Source: Aquella oligotrophica
GTDB taxonomy: Bacteria > Pseudomonadota > Gammaproteobacteria > Burkholderiales > UBA11063
Direction of reading: 5' to 3'
NCBI RefSeq assembly: GCF_002892535.1
Contig: NZ_CP024847.1
Coordinates: 372,001-436,000 of the forward strand
Length of the DNA: 64,000 bases
Below the pieces are notes generated by a model. That model was given only the letters and a program-made list of their open reading frames with translations, searched no databases and was not told the origin of the DNA. The position numbers and the translations under genes were made by a program. Shown here in pieces: positions 63,961-64,000 of this stretch; the first letter of the stretch is position 1, and every line of letters starts with the position of its first letter.

Positions 63961-64000
63961 GCCCAGGTGGCTCAGGGGTAGAGCACTCCCTTGGTAAGGG
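63961..64000 (+). tRNA. tRNA-Thr (GGT), cut by the window edge
   Basis: GCCCAGGTGGCTCAGGGGTA opens a standard tRNA-Thr; the anticodon loop TTGGTAA carries GGT. Only the 5' 40 nt are in the window. The next gene is expected to be tuf. Confidence 0.88.

Overview
The window reads as a chromosomal segment of an AT-rich Gram-negative bacterium, most likely a betaproteobacterium near the Neisseriales. The reasons are: the linked order LysM protein - dprA - smg (DUF494) - topA, an RpfE-type protein directly after dapF, a class I PHA synthase, a 7Fe ferredoxin, a general porin and a PglL-like O-oligosaccharyltransferase. The window ends in tRNA-Tyr - tRNA-Gly - tRNA-Thr, the order that normally leads into tuf and the secE-nusG-rpl-rpoBC region. 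A low-GC Neisseriaceae such as Aquella would fit, but naming the genus is an inference. I see no prophage, transposase or CRISPR array.

Layout. 0-2.1 kb: the 3' end of a secreted protein converging on a TDT-family transporter that follows a GntR regulator. 2.2-7.8 kb: a compact biotin operon, bioB-F-H-C-D-A, divergent from the GntR gene. 7.9-11.4 kb: a small lipoprotein, a PTP-like phytase, a tiny Tyr/His-rich exported protein, a PAS-like/LuxR-type regulator and a FUSC transporter. 11.4-14.8 kb: fdxA, phaA and phaC (polyhydroxyalkanoate synthesis). 15.0-18.2 kb: antiporter, dapF and RpfE-like protein with ATGA overlaps. 18.3-22.2 kb: a large AsmA protein and rluB. 22.3-25.9 kb: a frameshifted patatin-like hydrolase with bdhA, then a porin. 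25.9-27.6 kb: PglL-like ligase. 27.8-40.1 kb: one lipoprotein adaptor, three RND permeases and a TatT-like protein. 40.1-48.8 kb: corA, 5-formyl-THF cyclo-ligase, sugar aminotransferase, PAP2 phosphatase, PLD nuclease, MidA-like methyltransferase, U32 peptidase and a POT peptide transporter. 48.9-58.4 kb, minus strand: manA (frameshifted), MHS transporter, DJ-1/PfpI protein, two small periplasmic proteins, and the set def - GT22 - SDR - phosphoesterase - priA. 58.6-64 kb: LysM protein, dprA, smg, topA (frameshifted), tRNAs.

How the genes work together. Biotin synthesis is complete from malonyl-ACP methylation (BioC) to biotin (BioB), including the esterase BioH. phaC and phaA make poly-3-hydroxybutyrate, while bdhA and the patatin-like gene about 8 kb away suit its breakdown; phaB is not in the window. 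The RND block could form one or more tripartite pumps, but no TolC-type channel is present.

Two patterns stand out. (1) Three genes (patatin, manA, topA) are each broken by exactly one missing G in a poly-G tract. Adding one G restores full-length proteins of 383, 311 and 760 residues. This looks like systematic homopolymer under-calling, although slippage or phase variation should be excluded. (2) A dispersed intergenic repeat of about 135 bp occurs in three copies. Two full copies have nested stems supported by compensatory base changes, and the third is an internally deleted, inverted copy. Copies C and A flank the asmA gene.
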